Positions 17,287 to 25,092 of a DNA stretch of 64,000 nucleotides are shown piece by piece (position 1 is the first letter of the stretch; the number at the start of each line of letters is the position of its first letter). Position numbers and translations under genes: made by a program. The notes beneath the pieces are model-generated. The model was not told the origin of the DNA. It saw nothing but the letters and a program-made list of their open reading frames with translations, and ran no database searches. This DNA is from Candidatus Peregrinibacteria bacterium (GTDB lineage Bacteria; Patescibacteriota; Gracilibacteria; UBA1369; LOWO2-01-FULL-3): positions 423,521 to 487,520 of the forward strand of contig JAPLYN010000005.1 in assembly GCA_026395515.1 (NCBI GenBank). The letters run 5' to 3'.

Positions 17287-18498
17287 ATGAAAAAAAATAA
17301 TTTTCTCATAATTGGAACAAGTACTTTTTTGCTATTCTCAAATTTATCTTCAGCAAAAATTTTTACAGACATAAAAGAGAATGATAATCATTATATAGCT
17401 TCAAGATATCTTTCTGAGAAAGGCATCATTAACGGATATGGCGATGGTACTTTTAAACCGACCCAAGACATTACTCGCGCCGAATTATTAAAAATAATTT
17501 TTGAAGGAAATAAAACTCAAACATCCAATCCAAATACAAATTGTTTTCCAGATGTTGGATATCAAGAGTGGTACAGCAAATATATTTGCACAGCAAAAGA
17601 TTTAAAAATTATAAAAGGATACGATGACGGCAATTTCGAACCAAACAAAACATTAAACAAAGCAGAAGCTTTAAAAATTCTAGGAGAATTCTACAAATGG
17701 AATACCTCAGACAAAGAAAATCAGGCTTGGTACAGCAAATATATAGACTTCGGTAAAAATAAAAATCTATTGGAAAATAGTGATGTATTTGATCCTTCAG
17801 CAAACATGAGCCGTGGTGAAATATCAGAAACTCTTTATAGATTTTTAGCCAACACAGAATATAAATCAGAAAAATTTTCTGATGACATTGAAAATAAAAT
17901 TGCAATAAAAATAAATGCAGAAGATATTGCAAATGAAGACTCACCAAATACTGACAAAACTATTTCTCGTAACTTGCCTACTCCAGAAATAGTTCAACTA
18001 ACTCCTGGAGAGATAAAGGTAGTTTTCAGCTGGGAGATGCCAATAATTCCACCAGAACAAGAAAAAACAGAATTCAATTCCTACCTATTGGAACCAACTG
18101 ACGAAGAAATTTCCTATCAACATAAAATAGATAGCAAAGTTGATACTATTTTAGAAACCACAAATAATTCCGAAACGTATACTATTCGAAATATAAAATC
18201 TGACGCAACTGTAGACGGACAAATAAAAAATTACGTTTTCTTCGCCCAAGCTTTCAATGGAACAACAACTTTTGCCGATGCAAAAGTAAAAATAGATATT
18301 TTCGACAAAAACGGCTTAGTGAAGACAATTATTGCATATCAAAAAGACGAAAACACAATGCCGATTGGAAACAGAATTTGGAAAATATTCACACTAGATG
18401 AAAATTATGAATTGAAAATTTTTAATTCAATCGGATCCTGCGACCTCATGAATCAAAGTAGAAATTCTGGTGTCTGCCCTTATGGACTAATAGATTAA
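17287..18498 (+). CDS. S-layer homology (SLH) domain surface protein
   Basis: A 403-residue protein with a signal peptide (about 1-23) and three SLH repeats in the first ~205 residues: IFTDIKENDNHYIASRYLSE...GYGDGTFKP, CFPDVGYQEWYSKYICTA...GYDDGNFEP, and a more degenerate third (WYSKYIDFGKNK...FDPSANMSRGEISE). SLH domains bind secondary cell-wall polymers and hold proteins at the surface. The C-terminal half contains a fibronectin-like beta-rich segment (LPTPEIVQLTPGEIKVVFSW) of unknown ligand. It stands alone and is convergent with the thioredoxin-like gene. Confidence 0.87.
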   Translation: MKKNNFLIIGTSTFLLFSNLSSAKIFTDIKENDNHYIASRYLSEKGIINGYGDGTFKPTQDITRAELLKIIFEGNKTQTSNPNTNCFPDVGYQEWYSKYICTAKDLKIIKGYDDGNFEPNKTLNKAEALKILGEFYKWNTSDKENQAWYSKYIDFGKNKNLLENSDVFDPSANMSRGEISETLYRFLANTEYKSEKFSDDIENKIAIKINAEDIANEDSPNTDKTISRNLPTPEIVQLTPGEIKVVFSWEMPIIPPEQEKTEFNSYLLEPTDEEISYQHKIDSKVDTILETTNNSETYTIRNIKSDATVDGQIKNYVFFAQAFNGTTTFADAKVKIDIFDKNGLVKTIIAYQKDENTMPIGNRIWKIFTLDENYELKIFNSIGSCDLMNQSRNSGVCPYGLID

Positions 18499-18500
18499 AT

Positions 18501-19055
18501 CTATTCCACCCATTTAATAGAACATCCCATTGAGGGATGTTGAGGTTCAGAAACTTTTTCGCATTTTAAAATTGTATCAATAGCCTCTGAAAGTTCTTGT
18601 TTTGTGACTTTAGATTCATCCTTCCAGCTATCATCAATTCGGCCATGGTAAGCCAATTTCCGTTCATTATCATAAACAAAAATATCAGGTGTGCATTGAG
18701 CTTCATATTCACGAGAAACTTTTTGATCAATATCAATTAGATAAGGGAAATTCATCTTTCTTTCCGCAAATTCTTTTTGCATATTTTCAAAACTATCTTC
18801 TCCGTAATTAGAATTTGCAGCATTAGCATTAATTCCCACAAACTGAACTCCCAATGTTTTAAATTTTTCCTGCAAATTAATTAATCTCTGCCAAACAGCT
18901 TTCACATAAGGACAATGATTGCACATGAAAACAATCACTAAAACCCTAGCCTCTTTAAATCGATCTAAGGTGTAAATTTCATTATCTACACCTTTAAGTT
19001 CGAAGGTCTTAGCTGGCTCCCCCATGCTGATTTTTAACGATTCTAGCAGTGTCAT
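18501..19055 (-). CDS. Thioredoxin-fold peroxiredoxin-like protein
   Basis: A 184-residue protein of the AhpC/TSA-Redoxin type. A CxxC redox centre is in VFMCNHCPYVKAVW (Cys45, Cys48), with the cis-Pro region QCTPDIFVYD and YHGRIDDSW near the C-terminus. There is no signal peptide, so it is probably a cytosolic disulfide reductase. Family members with the CNHCPY motif are widespread but poorly characterised. It lies 10 nt downstream of leuA on the same strand and may be the last gene of the leu operon transcript. Confidence 0.82.
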   Translation of the reverse strand: MTLLESLKISMGEPAKTFELKGVDNEIYTLDRFKEARVLVIVFMCNHCPYVKAVWQRLINLQEKFKTLGVQFVGINANAANSNYGEDSFENMQKEFAERKMNFPYLIDIDQKVSREYEAQCTPDIFVYDNERKLAYHGRIDDSWKDESKVTKQELSEAIDTILKCEKVSEPQHPSMGCSIKWVE

Positions 19056-19065
19056 ATTGTTTTAT

Positions 19066-20586
19066 TTAACGACCAATCTTCTCATCATGCATTCTACGAA
19101 TTTCAATGCGATTCAAAACATCAATCAACGCTTTACCTGATGCAATTGTAATGTCTGTATCAGAACCATGTCCATACCAAATTTTTTCGTACTGATCCTG
19201 CCATTCAATTTTCACGAAACCAACCGCCTCTTTATCCGGAGTAAGTGCATTGATATTAAAAGAAGTTAATTTCCCTTTCAAACCAGTAGCTTTAATAATC
19301 GCAGCATAAAGAGCAGAAACCGGACCATCACTCTCACAAACCATATTTATTTTTTCATCACCTATTCTAATAACTGCGTCAGCTTTCGCAGATTTATCTT
19401 TTTCAGAATAAATTTTAGCATCAACCAATTCATATTTTTTCTCAATATCATAATCCATCGCCACCATAATTAAATCCTCATCATAAATATTTTTCTTCTT
19501 GTCTGCCAAAGCTTTAAATTTAGCAAAAATAATTTCCATTCTCTCTTTAGAAACCTGAATTCCCAACTGAATCAAACGGCTTCCCAAAGCGCTTTTACCA
19601 GAATGTTTGCCCAAAACTAATTGATTTGTAGATCTACCAACATCCTCAGCTTTCATAATTTCGTAAGTCAAACGATTGGATAAAATTCCATGCTGATGAA
19701 TTCCAGCTTCATGAGCAAAAGCATTTTTACCAACAATAGATTTATTTGCTTGAACCTTCTGTCCGGTAATTTGCGACAACAATTTACTAGTCGCATAAAG
19801 TTGTTTCGTATCGATATTTATTTTTTCTTTAAACAAATCTGGACGCGTCTTCATAGCCATCACCACTTCTTCCAAAGCTGCATTTCCAGCTCGTTCGCCA
19901 ATACCATTTATAGTACATTCAATCTGACGTGCACCATTCATCACGCCAGCTAAACTATTGGCTACTGCAAGCCCTAAATCATCATGACAATGAGTTGAAA
20001 AAATCACTTTATCTGCCCCAATAACTTTCTCTTTCAAATATTTTATCAAAGCTCCATATTCCTCCGGCGTGCTGTATCCCACAGTATCCGGAATATTTAA
20101 AGTATCAGCGCCAGCCTTCACAGCTTCATTCAAAATTTCCACCAAAAAATTCCAATCAGACCTTGTCGCATCTTCCGGAGAAAAATCCACCATGTCCGTA
20201 AAAGACTTTGCCATTTTCACACCCATAATTGCTTTTTTAATTGCCTCGTCACGAGAAATTTTCAATTTATGCTCCAAATGTATATCGCTAGTGGCAATGA
20301 ACACGTGAATACGAGGCTTTGCAGCAGTTTTCAAAGCTTTGATAGTAGATTCTATGTCCATTTCGTTACAACGCGCTAAACCGCATATTTCAGCCTTCTG
20401 GCAGACTTCGCCAATTTGCTTCACAGACTCAAAATCCTCAGGCGAAGCAGCAGAAAAACCAGCTTCAATTACATCAACTCCTAAATTTTCCAACTGCTGC
20501 GCCATCATTAATTTTTCTCTCAAATTCATAGAAAAACCAGGCGACTGCTCTCCATCTCTCAAAGTTGTATCAAATATTTTAATCAT
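19066..20586 (-). CDS. leuA: 2-isopropylmalate synthase
   Basis: A 506-residue enzyme for the first committed step of leucine synthesis, acetyl-CoA plus 2-oxoisovalerate to 2-isopropylmalate. The TIM barrel starts with FDTTLRDGEQSPGFSM and has the metal-binding STHCHDDLG and the NGIGERAGN block. HEAGIHQHGIL follows, and the C-terminal ~110 residues form the LeuA regulatory domain where leucine normally inhibits. It is the last leu gene of the order leuC-leuD-leuB-leuA, so control probably combines transcript attenuation with feedback inhibition. Confidence 0.96.
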   Translation of the reverse strand: MIKIFDTTLRDGEQSPGFSMNLREKLMMAQQLENLGVDVIEAGFSAASPEDFESVKQIGEVCQKAEICGLARCNEMDIESTIKALKTAAKPRIHVFIATSDIHLEHKLKISRDEAIKKAIMGVKMAKSFTDMVDFSPEDATRSDWNFLVEILNEAVKAGADTLNIPDTVGYSTPEEYGALIKYLKEKVIGADKVIFSTHCHDDLGLAVANSLAGVMNGARQIECTINGIGERAGNAALEEVVMAMKTRPDLFKEKINIDTKQLYATSKLLSQITGQKVQANKSIVGKNAFAHEAGIHQHGILSNRLTYEIMKAEDVGRSTNQLVLGKHSGKSALGSRLIQLGIQVSKERMEIIFAKFKALADKKKNIYDEDLIMVAMDYDIEKKYELVDAKIYSEKDKSAKADAVIRIGDEKINMVCESDGPVSALYAAIIKATGLKGKLTSFNINALTPDKEAVGFVKIEWQDQYEKIWYGHGSDTDITIASGKALIDVLNRIEIRRMHDEKIGR

Positions 20587-20625
20587 AATTTTTTAGTTTA
20601 ATTGTTTTAATAATAATTTTAAAAT

Positions 20626-21714
20626 TTATATTTTCCCGCCACGGAGATTTTCTACTATTTTATTTCCCATTTCAGATGTAGAAACAGCTTTTCCACCATC
20701 CGCTATATCTCCGGTCCTCAAACCTTCAGCTAAAGTTTTTTCAACTGCATTTAAAATTGCATCGTGTTCTTCAGTCATACCAAAAGAAAATTTCAACATC
20801 ATCGCTGCGGATAAAATTTGCCCAATTGGATTTGCAATTCCCTTGCCGGCAATATCCGGCGCACTACCGGATGACGGCTCATATAAGCCAAATCCTCGTT
20901 CATTCAAAGACGCAGAAGGAAGCATCCCTAACGATCCAGCAAACACACTTACTTCATCAGAAATAATATCTCCAAACATATTTGGCATTAAAATTACATC
21001 AAAATCTCCAGGCCTTTTAAGCACCTGCATACTCATATTATCCACAAGCACATGTTCTAAAACACAATCAGGATAATTTTTCGCCACATTCGTCACTGCT
21101 TCTCTCCACAATTTACTACAGTTCAAAACATTGGCTTTATCGACCGAAGTCACCTTTTTCTTGCGTACTTGAGCCGCCTTAAAAGCCGCATGTGCAATAG
21201 CCTCAATCACCTTTTCATCATAAGACATTTCATCAAAGGCATGACGCATACCGACTTCCCCACTCATCTCATGTTTTCCGAAATAAACATCCTGAGAAAG
21301 TTCACGCACACAAAGCATATCAATTCCTTTATCCACAATATCCGATCTCAAAACACAAGCATCTTTCAATGCAGAATATAATTTCACCGGTCTTAAATTC
21401 ACATTGAAATTAAAATGCTTACGAATTGCCAAAATAGAATTAGTCTCACAATTTTTCCATTTTGGTTCCATCTGCTTATCTACGGGGCCACCGACAGAAC
21501 CAAATAAAATAGCATCAGTATTTTCTGAAACACTTACTGTTTCCTCAGGAAAGTGTTCGCCGTATTTTTCCCATGCAGATCCACCAATTAGCCCTTCTAC
21601 ATATTCAAATTTATGCCCAAAAATTTCCTCAATTTTTCGTAGAACTTTCAAAGCCTCCGCCATAATTTCTGTACCAATTCCATCACCAGCCAAAACTGCT
21701 ATTTTTTTATTCAT
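20626..21714 (-). CDS. leuB: 3-isopropylmalate dehydrogenase
   Basis: A 362-residue NAD-dependent oxidative decarboxylase giving 2-oxoisocaproate. It has GDGIGTEIM at the N-terminus, the substrate-binding RELSQDVYFGKH, and the cofactor/metal region DNMSMQVLKRPGDFDVILMPNMFGDIISDE. Length is normal. The ATG overlaps the leuD stop by 4 nt, so translation is likely coupled. Confidence 0.96.
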   Translation of the reverse strand: MNKKIAVLAGDGIGTEIMAEALKVLRKIEEIFGHKFEYVEGLIGGSAWEKYGEHFPEETVSVSENTDAILFGSVGGPVDKQMEPKWKNCETNSILAIRKHFNFNVNLRPVKLYSALKDACVLRSDIVDKGIDMLCVRELSQDVYFGKHEMSGEVGMRHAFDEMSYDEKVIEAIAHAAFKAAQVRKKKVTSVDKANVLNCSKLWREAVTNVAKNYPDCVLEHVLVDNMSMQVLKRPGDFDVILMPNMFGDIISDEVSVFAGSLGMLPSASLNERGFGLYEPSSGSAPDIAGKGIANPIGQILSAAMMLKFSFGMTEEHDAILNAVEKTLAEGLRTGDIADGGKAVSTSEMGNKIVENLRGGKI

Positions 21715-22295
21715 AAAACTTTTGTATCAAAAAATATATTTTTAGAATGCCTCTTATCAAAACTTTTAATTTCAGACATTTGAGAAACTAAATAAGCCAA
21801 GTCATCCATATCTTTCAAAAGACATTCTTTTCTATATGAATCAATTTCAAAATTAAACACTTCGCCATTCGGCAAAATCACTTTTTGAGCAGCAACATTT
21901 ACTTCAATTTCACAATCTTCTTTAGCAAAAATTTCGCTCACAATTTTTTCATCCAAAATAATCGGCAAAATTCCATTTTTCATTGCATTATTAAAGAAAA
22001 TATCCGCAAAAGACGGAGCAATCACAACCTCAATTCCCCAGTCTCTAAGCGCCCAAGCGGCATGTTCGCGCGAACTGCCACAACCAAAATTCTTCCCAGC
22101 AACTAAAATCTTCGCTTCCCTATATTTCGCCAAATTAAATGGAAAATTTGACTCCATCATTCTTAATCTCGCAAAAACATGTTCACCTAATCCCTTCTTA
22201 CTTGTCGTGGTTAAAAAATCAGCAGGAATAATAAGATCAGTATCAATATCCTCTCGAGGCAATGGAATAATTTTAGATTTAATAATTTCCCTCAT
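21711..22295 (-). CDS. leuD: 3-isopropylmalate dehydratase small subunit
   Basis: A 194-residue swivel-domain subunit of isopropylmalate isomerase, with LPREDIDTDLIIPADF and GKNFGCGSSREHAAWALRDWGI. It pairs with LeuC. It starts 6 nt after the leuC stop and overlaps leuB by 4 nt, inside the leuCDBA operon. Confidence 0.95.
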   Translation of the reverse strand: MREIIKSKIIPLPREDIDTDLIIPADFLTTTSKKGLGEHVFARLRMMESNFPFNLAKYREAKILVAGKNFGCGSSREHAAWALRDWGIEVVIAPSFADIFFNNAMKNGILPIILDEKIVSEIFAKEDCEIEVNVAAQKVILPNGEVFNFEIDSYRKECLLKDMDDLAYLVSQMSEIKSFDKRHSKNIFFDTKVL

Positions 22296-22301
22296 AAGTT
22301 T

Positions 22302-23672
22302 TTAGATTAATTTTCTTACATCTGTAATTTTTCCAGTCACAGCTGCAGCAGCCGCCATAATCGGACTCATTAAATGAGTGATAGCACCCTTTCCCTGACG
22401 ACCCACAAAATTTCTGTTACTGGTGGAGGCACATCGTTTTCCTTCCGGAACTTTATCCTCATTCATTGCCAAACACATACTGCATCCAGGATTGCGGAAA
22501 TCCGCACCAGCATCAGTAAAAACCTTATCTAAACCTTCCTTAATAGCCGCCTCACGCACAGATTCAGAACCCGGCACTACATACACAATCACACCATCCG
22601 CCACTTTTCTTCCCTTAAAAATCCTCGCAGCTTCTCTCAAATCAGACAATCTCGCATTCGTACAGGAACCAATAAAAACATAATTCACCGGCACACCTTC
22701 AATTTTCTGACCTGCTTCCAGCCGCACGTAATCCAAAGCCTGCACATCTGCATTCTCAGGAATAACTTCACTCACTTCAATTCCTTGCCCGGGATTAAAA
22801 CCCCAAGTCACCATCGGCGCCATTTCATCAACATTAACTTCAACAACATTGTCATATTCCGCATCCACATCACTAACTAAGGAACTCCAATATTGAAGAG
22901 CCTGAGCCCATTTCTCTCCTTTCGGTGCACATTCCCTACCTTTCAAATATTCAAAAGTAACCTCATCCGGTGCAATCAATCCAGCACGTGCTCCACATTC
23001 AATACTCATATTACAAATCGTCATGCGCTCATCCATCGACATCTTCCTCACGACCTCGCCAGTATATTCAATGACATGCCCTCGCGCGCCCGCCACACCA
23101 ATTTGAGAAATTAATTTTAAAATTAAATCTTTTGCCGTCACACATTCACCAATCTTCCCAATAAAATTCACTTTCATCGTCTTCGGTTTTTCTTGCAACA
23201 AACAACCTGTCGCCATCACATGCCCCACTTCCGTCGTCCCAATTCCAAAAGCCAAAGCTCCAAAAGCACCATGAGTCGAAGTATGACTATCTCCACATAC
23301 AACAGTAATTCCTGGCTGAGTTAAGCCTAATTCAGGTCCGATCACATGCACAATTCCTTGCCTGCCACTATCCATATCTATCAACTTCACACCAAATTCC
23401 TCACAGTTTTTTCTCAAAGTCATAATTTGTTTTTGAGAACCAGCATCAGTCGCAATTTTTCTATTCACGGCTGTAGAAACATTATGATCCACTGTCGCCA
23501 CAGCACGATCGCTCGCATGAAATTTCAAACCTTTTTCCCTCAACATTTCAAAAGCCTGCGGCGAAGTCACCTCATGTATCAAATGCAAATCTATTGCAAA
23601 CACATCAGGAAAACCTTCCTTACTCACCACTACATGTTCATCCCAAATTTTCTGAATTATATTTCTTGCCAT
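22302..23672 (-). CDS. leuC: 3-isopropylmalate dehydratase large subunit
   Basis: A 456-residue aconitase-family [4Fe-4S] enzyme that isomerises 2- to 3-isopropylmalate with LeuD. Cluster ligands are visible as one Cys in FIGSCTNARLSDL and two in GCSMCLAMN. CGDSHTSTHGAFGALAFGIG is also present. It is the first gene of the leu operon, about 80 nt after the leader peptide ORF and directly behind the attenuator terminator. No SD sequence precedes the ATG. Confidence 0.97.
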   Translation of the reverse strand: MARNIIQKIWDEHVVVSKEGFPDVFAIDLHLIHEVTSPQAFEMLREKGLKFHASDRAVATVDHNVSTAVNRKIATDAGSQKQIMTLRKNCEEFGVKLIDMDSGRQGIVHVIGPELGLTQPGITVVCGDSHTSTHGAFGALAFGIGTTEVGHVMATGCLLQEKPKTMKVNFIGKIGECVTAKDLILKLISQIGVAGARGHVIEYTGEVVRKMSMDERMTICNMSIECGARAGLIAPDEVTFEYLKGRECAPKGEKWAQALQYWSSLVSDVDAEYDNVVEVNVDEMAPMVTWGFNPGQGIEVSEVIPENADVQALDYVRLEAGQKIEGVPVNYVFIGSCTNARLSDLREAARIFKGRKVADGVIVYVVPGSESVREAAIKEGLDKVFTDAGADFRNPGCSMCLAMNEDKVPEGKRCASTSNRNFVGRQGKGAITHLMSPIMAAAAAVTGKITDVRKLI

Positions 23673-23698
23673 CGCTATAAAATTTTAAGAATACAAAT

Positions 23699-23726
23699 AA
23701 AAAACACCGACCATATGCGTCAGTGT
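23699..23726 (-). terminator. Attenuator terminator (stem 3:4) in the leu operon leader
   Basis: On the minus strand the RNA ACACTGAC (23726-23719) pairs with GTCGGTGT (23711-23704) through eight pairs including one U-G, with a 7-nt loop, then a run of six U. It sits between the leader peptide and leuC, where an intrinsic terminator would block the operon. Confidence 0.85.
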
Positions 23727-23813
23727 GTAAGTTCTATAGTTATTACAAACACTAACGCAAAATTAGTCTCCCTAGAAGAAGGAGTCCTAAATTCTGTACG
23801 TCGTTTGTAATAA
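23722..23813 (-). promoter_or_regulatory. Leu operon attenuator: alternative 1:2 and 2:3 stems
   Basis: Segment 1, TTATTACAAAC (23813-23803, inside the leader peptide), is exactly complementary to segment 2, GTTTGTAATAA (23750-23740, straight after the leader stop). Segment 2 with its 5' flank can instead pair with segment 3: AGTGT (23753-23749) with ACACT (23726-23722), and GTAA (23746-23743) with TTAC (23730-23727). That would occupy the 5' arm of the terminator. The two pairings share 23750-23743 and are mutually exclusive. A ribosome at the leader stop would cover segment 2 and let the terminator form; one stalled on the Leu codons would leave it free for the antiterminator. Confidence 0.8.
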
Positions 23814-23826
23814 TTCTATTTTTCAT
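23752..23826 (-). CDS. leuL: Leucine-rich leader peptide of the leu operon
   Basis: A 24-codon ORF starting at an ATG (23826-23824) and ending with TAG (23754-23752). Seven of 24 residues are leucine, including four in a row (CTC CTT CTT CTA at codons 15-18) and others at 13, 21 and 23. It starts about 6 nt after the predicted transcription start, so it is almost leaderless. It lies between the leu promoter and the terminator, and carries segment 1 of the attenuator in codons 5-8. Its role would be to sense charged tRNA-Leu by ribosome stalling; the peptide itself probably has no function. Confidence 0.8.
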   Translation of the reverse strand: MKNRIITNDVQNLGLLLLGRLILR

Positions 23827-23838
23827 AATTGTGCCCTC

Positions 23839-23867
23839 AGATTATTCGTGAAGCACAAAAGTGTCAA
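23839..23867 (-). promoter_or_regulatory. Promoter of the leu operon
   Basis: On the minus strand: TTGACA (23867-23862), a 17-nt spacer, TAATCT (23844-23839). The consensus -35 overlaps the UGA stop of the upstream hydrolase gene. Confidence 0.75.
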
Positions 23868-25012
23868 GAAAAGAATTTTCCAAGAGCCGCTTTCACCTGA
23901 TCTCTTTGAGCATCTCTCAACCTAAAAGGAATTGAATGAGAAAGATCCGGCAATTCATTAACATCAACCTTATTCTTTAAACCTTTTCTACCAACAAATT
24001 CAGGCAAATCCATAATCGCATTATCTGGAATCAATTTGTCTTTACCACCTTTCCAAACAGTAAGATCCACACCATCACCAGTCCCATCTTTACTAAAAAC
24101 ATCTTTGAATTTTCTAGTTGGATTTAAAGTTAATTGTAAAAACCTTCTCGCAGAATCCGGCACACTACGAGCATATTGCTCAGCATCTCTAAAACTTTCA
24201 TCTCCAAACATAATACGATGGTAATCTTGTTCATTTAAAGAAAGAGCACCCTTACCAGGAATAGCTTGTTTCAAAGACTCCATTACCTGTTTTCTCACAG
24301 CCCATAAAAATCTCGCCCTCACCATCGCAAAAGGTCCATCCACAGCCGGCATCATGCTTAAAAATTTTCTAACACGCAAATCCTCATCCCTATTTCTTCT
24401 TCCAGGCCCTTCTCCATAATTCAAACTATCCAAAAAAGATATTGCATCCAAAGACCCCATGGAATGACCCATTACAGCCACATTGGGCACATATCTTTTA
24501 TCCCCAAAATATCCTCTCATCATAAGTACATTCGCAATATTAGAAGAATCTTTAACTTCATCCATCATCCCAATAGCGGAAATACGACCTCTACTTTCAT
24601 CCTGGATATAATCTGGTGTACCTCTACCAGAAGGATTTATTCCAAGAACTTTAGGATTTTCAAAACCAGCTTCCTGTAATACTTCTAATACCAAATTTAG
24701 AAAATCTCCTTCAAACTGTGCAGAAGTTTCCCCCCAACCAGGCAAAATCGGTACAATCACATCATGCCTAGCATTTGCGCCCAACTGCGGAGCAACCTCT
24801 GTAATTGCTCTCTTTTGAGTTGAAAAAGAAGTCCCCATCTCATCACCTCTCAAATTAAGAAAAGAAACCTTGAATTGATATTGTCTTCCACTAACTTCAA
24901 TTACTCCATTTTTTTCTTCATAATGTTTATCTTTTTCATTCCAAGCAGACTGAAAATCATTCAATCTGTGTTCAGGTTGAAGATCTAATTGGGCTTCAGA
25001 ATTTGATTCCAT
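23864..25012 (-). CDS. Alpha/beta hydrolase-fold protein
   Basis: A 382-residue protein. The nucleophile elbow GHSMGS (Ser in VAVMGHSMGSLDAISF) follows VPILPGWGETS, which fits an oxyanion region. A late acidic residue near WKGGKDKLIP and a His in LPDLSHSIPF complete a plausible triad. There is no signal peptide. The substrate is unknown: esterase, lipase or thioesterase are all possible. The ~80-residue N-terminus is unlike common hydrolases. It has its own promoter overlapping the glnA terminator and ends at a rare UGA inside the leu promoter. Confidence 0.7.
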   Translation of the reverse strand: MESNSEAQLDLQPEHRLNDFQSAWNEKDKHYEEKNGVIEVSGRQYQFKVSFLNLRGDEMGTSFSTQKRAITEVAPQLGANARHDVIVPILPGWGETSAQFEGDFLNLVLEVLQEAGFENPKVLGINPSGRGTPDYIQDESRGRISAIGMMDEVKDSSNIANVLMMRGYFGDKRYVPNVAVMGHSMGSLDAISFLDSLNYGEGPGRRNRDEDLRVRKFLSMMPAVDGPFAMVRARFLWAVRKQVMESLKQAIPGKGALSLNEQDYHRIMFGDESFRDAEQYARSVPDSARRFLQLTLNPTRKFKDVFSKDGTGDGVDLTVWKGGKDKLIPDNAIMDLPEFVGRKGLKNKVDVNELPDLSHSIPFRLRDAQRDQVKAALGKFFS

Positions 25013-25031
25013 AAATTTTAAATATTATTAC

Positions 25032-25066
25032 AAAAAAAGAGGCGAAAGCATAACATCTTCCGCCTC
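25032..25066 (-). terminator. Rho-independent terminator of glnA
   Basis: On the minus strand GAGGCG (25066-25061) pairs with CGCCTC (25044-25039), with a 16-nt loop, then seven T (25038-25032). It lies 27 nt after the glnA stop. Confidence 0.75.
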
Positions 25067-25075
25067 ATCTGTCAA
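25047..25075 (-). promoter_or_regulatory. Promoter of the hydrolase gene, inside the glnA terminator
   Basis: On the minus strand TTGACA (25075-25070), a 17-nt spacer, TATGCT (25052-25047). The -10 lies in the terminator loop and the spacer contains its 5' arm, so transcripts starting here would lack the full hairpin. Confidence 0.6.
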
Positions 25076-25092
25076 TCGTCTACTGAAAACCT

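Noticed and set aside
23346-23810. 154-codon plus-strand ORF covering the leuC start and leader region
   Set aside because: It is antisense to leuC and to the attenuator. Its sequence is His/Ser/Thr-rich, typical of a shadow frame.
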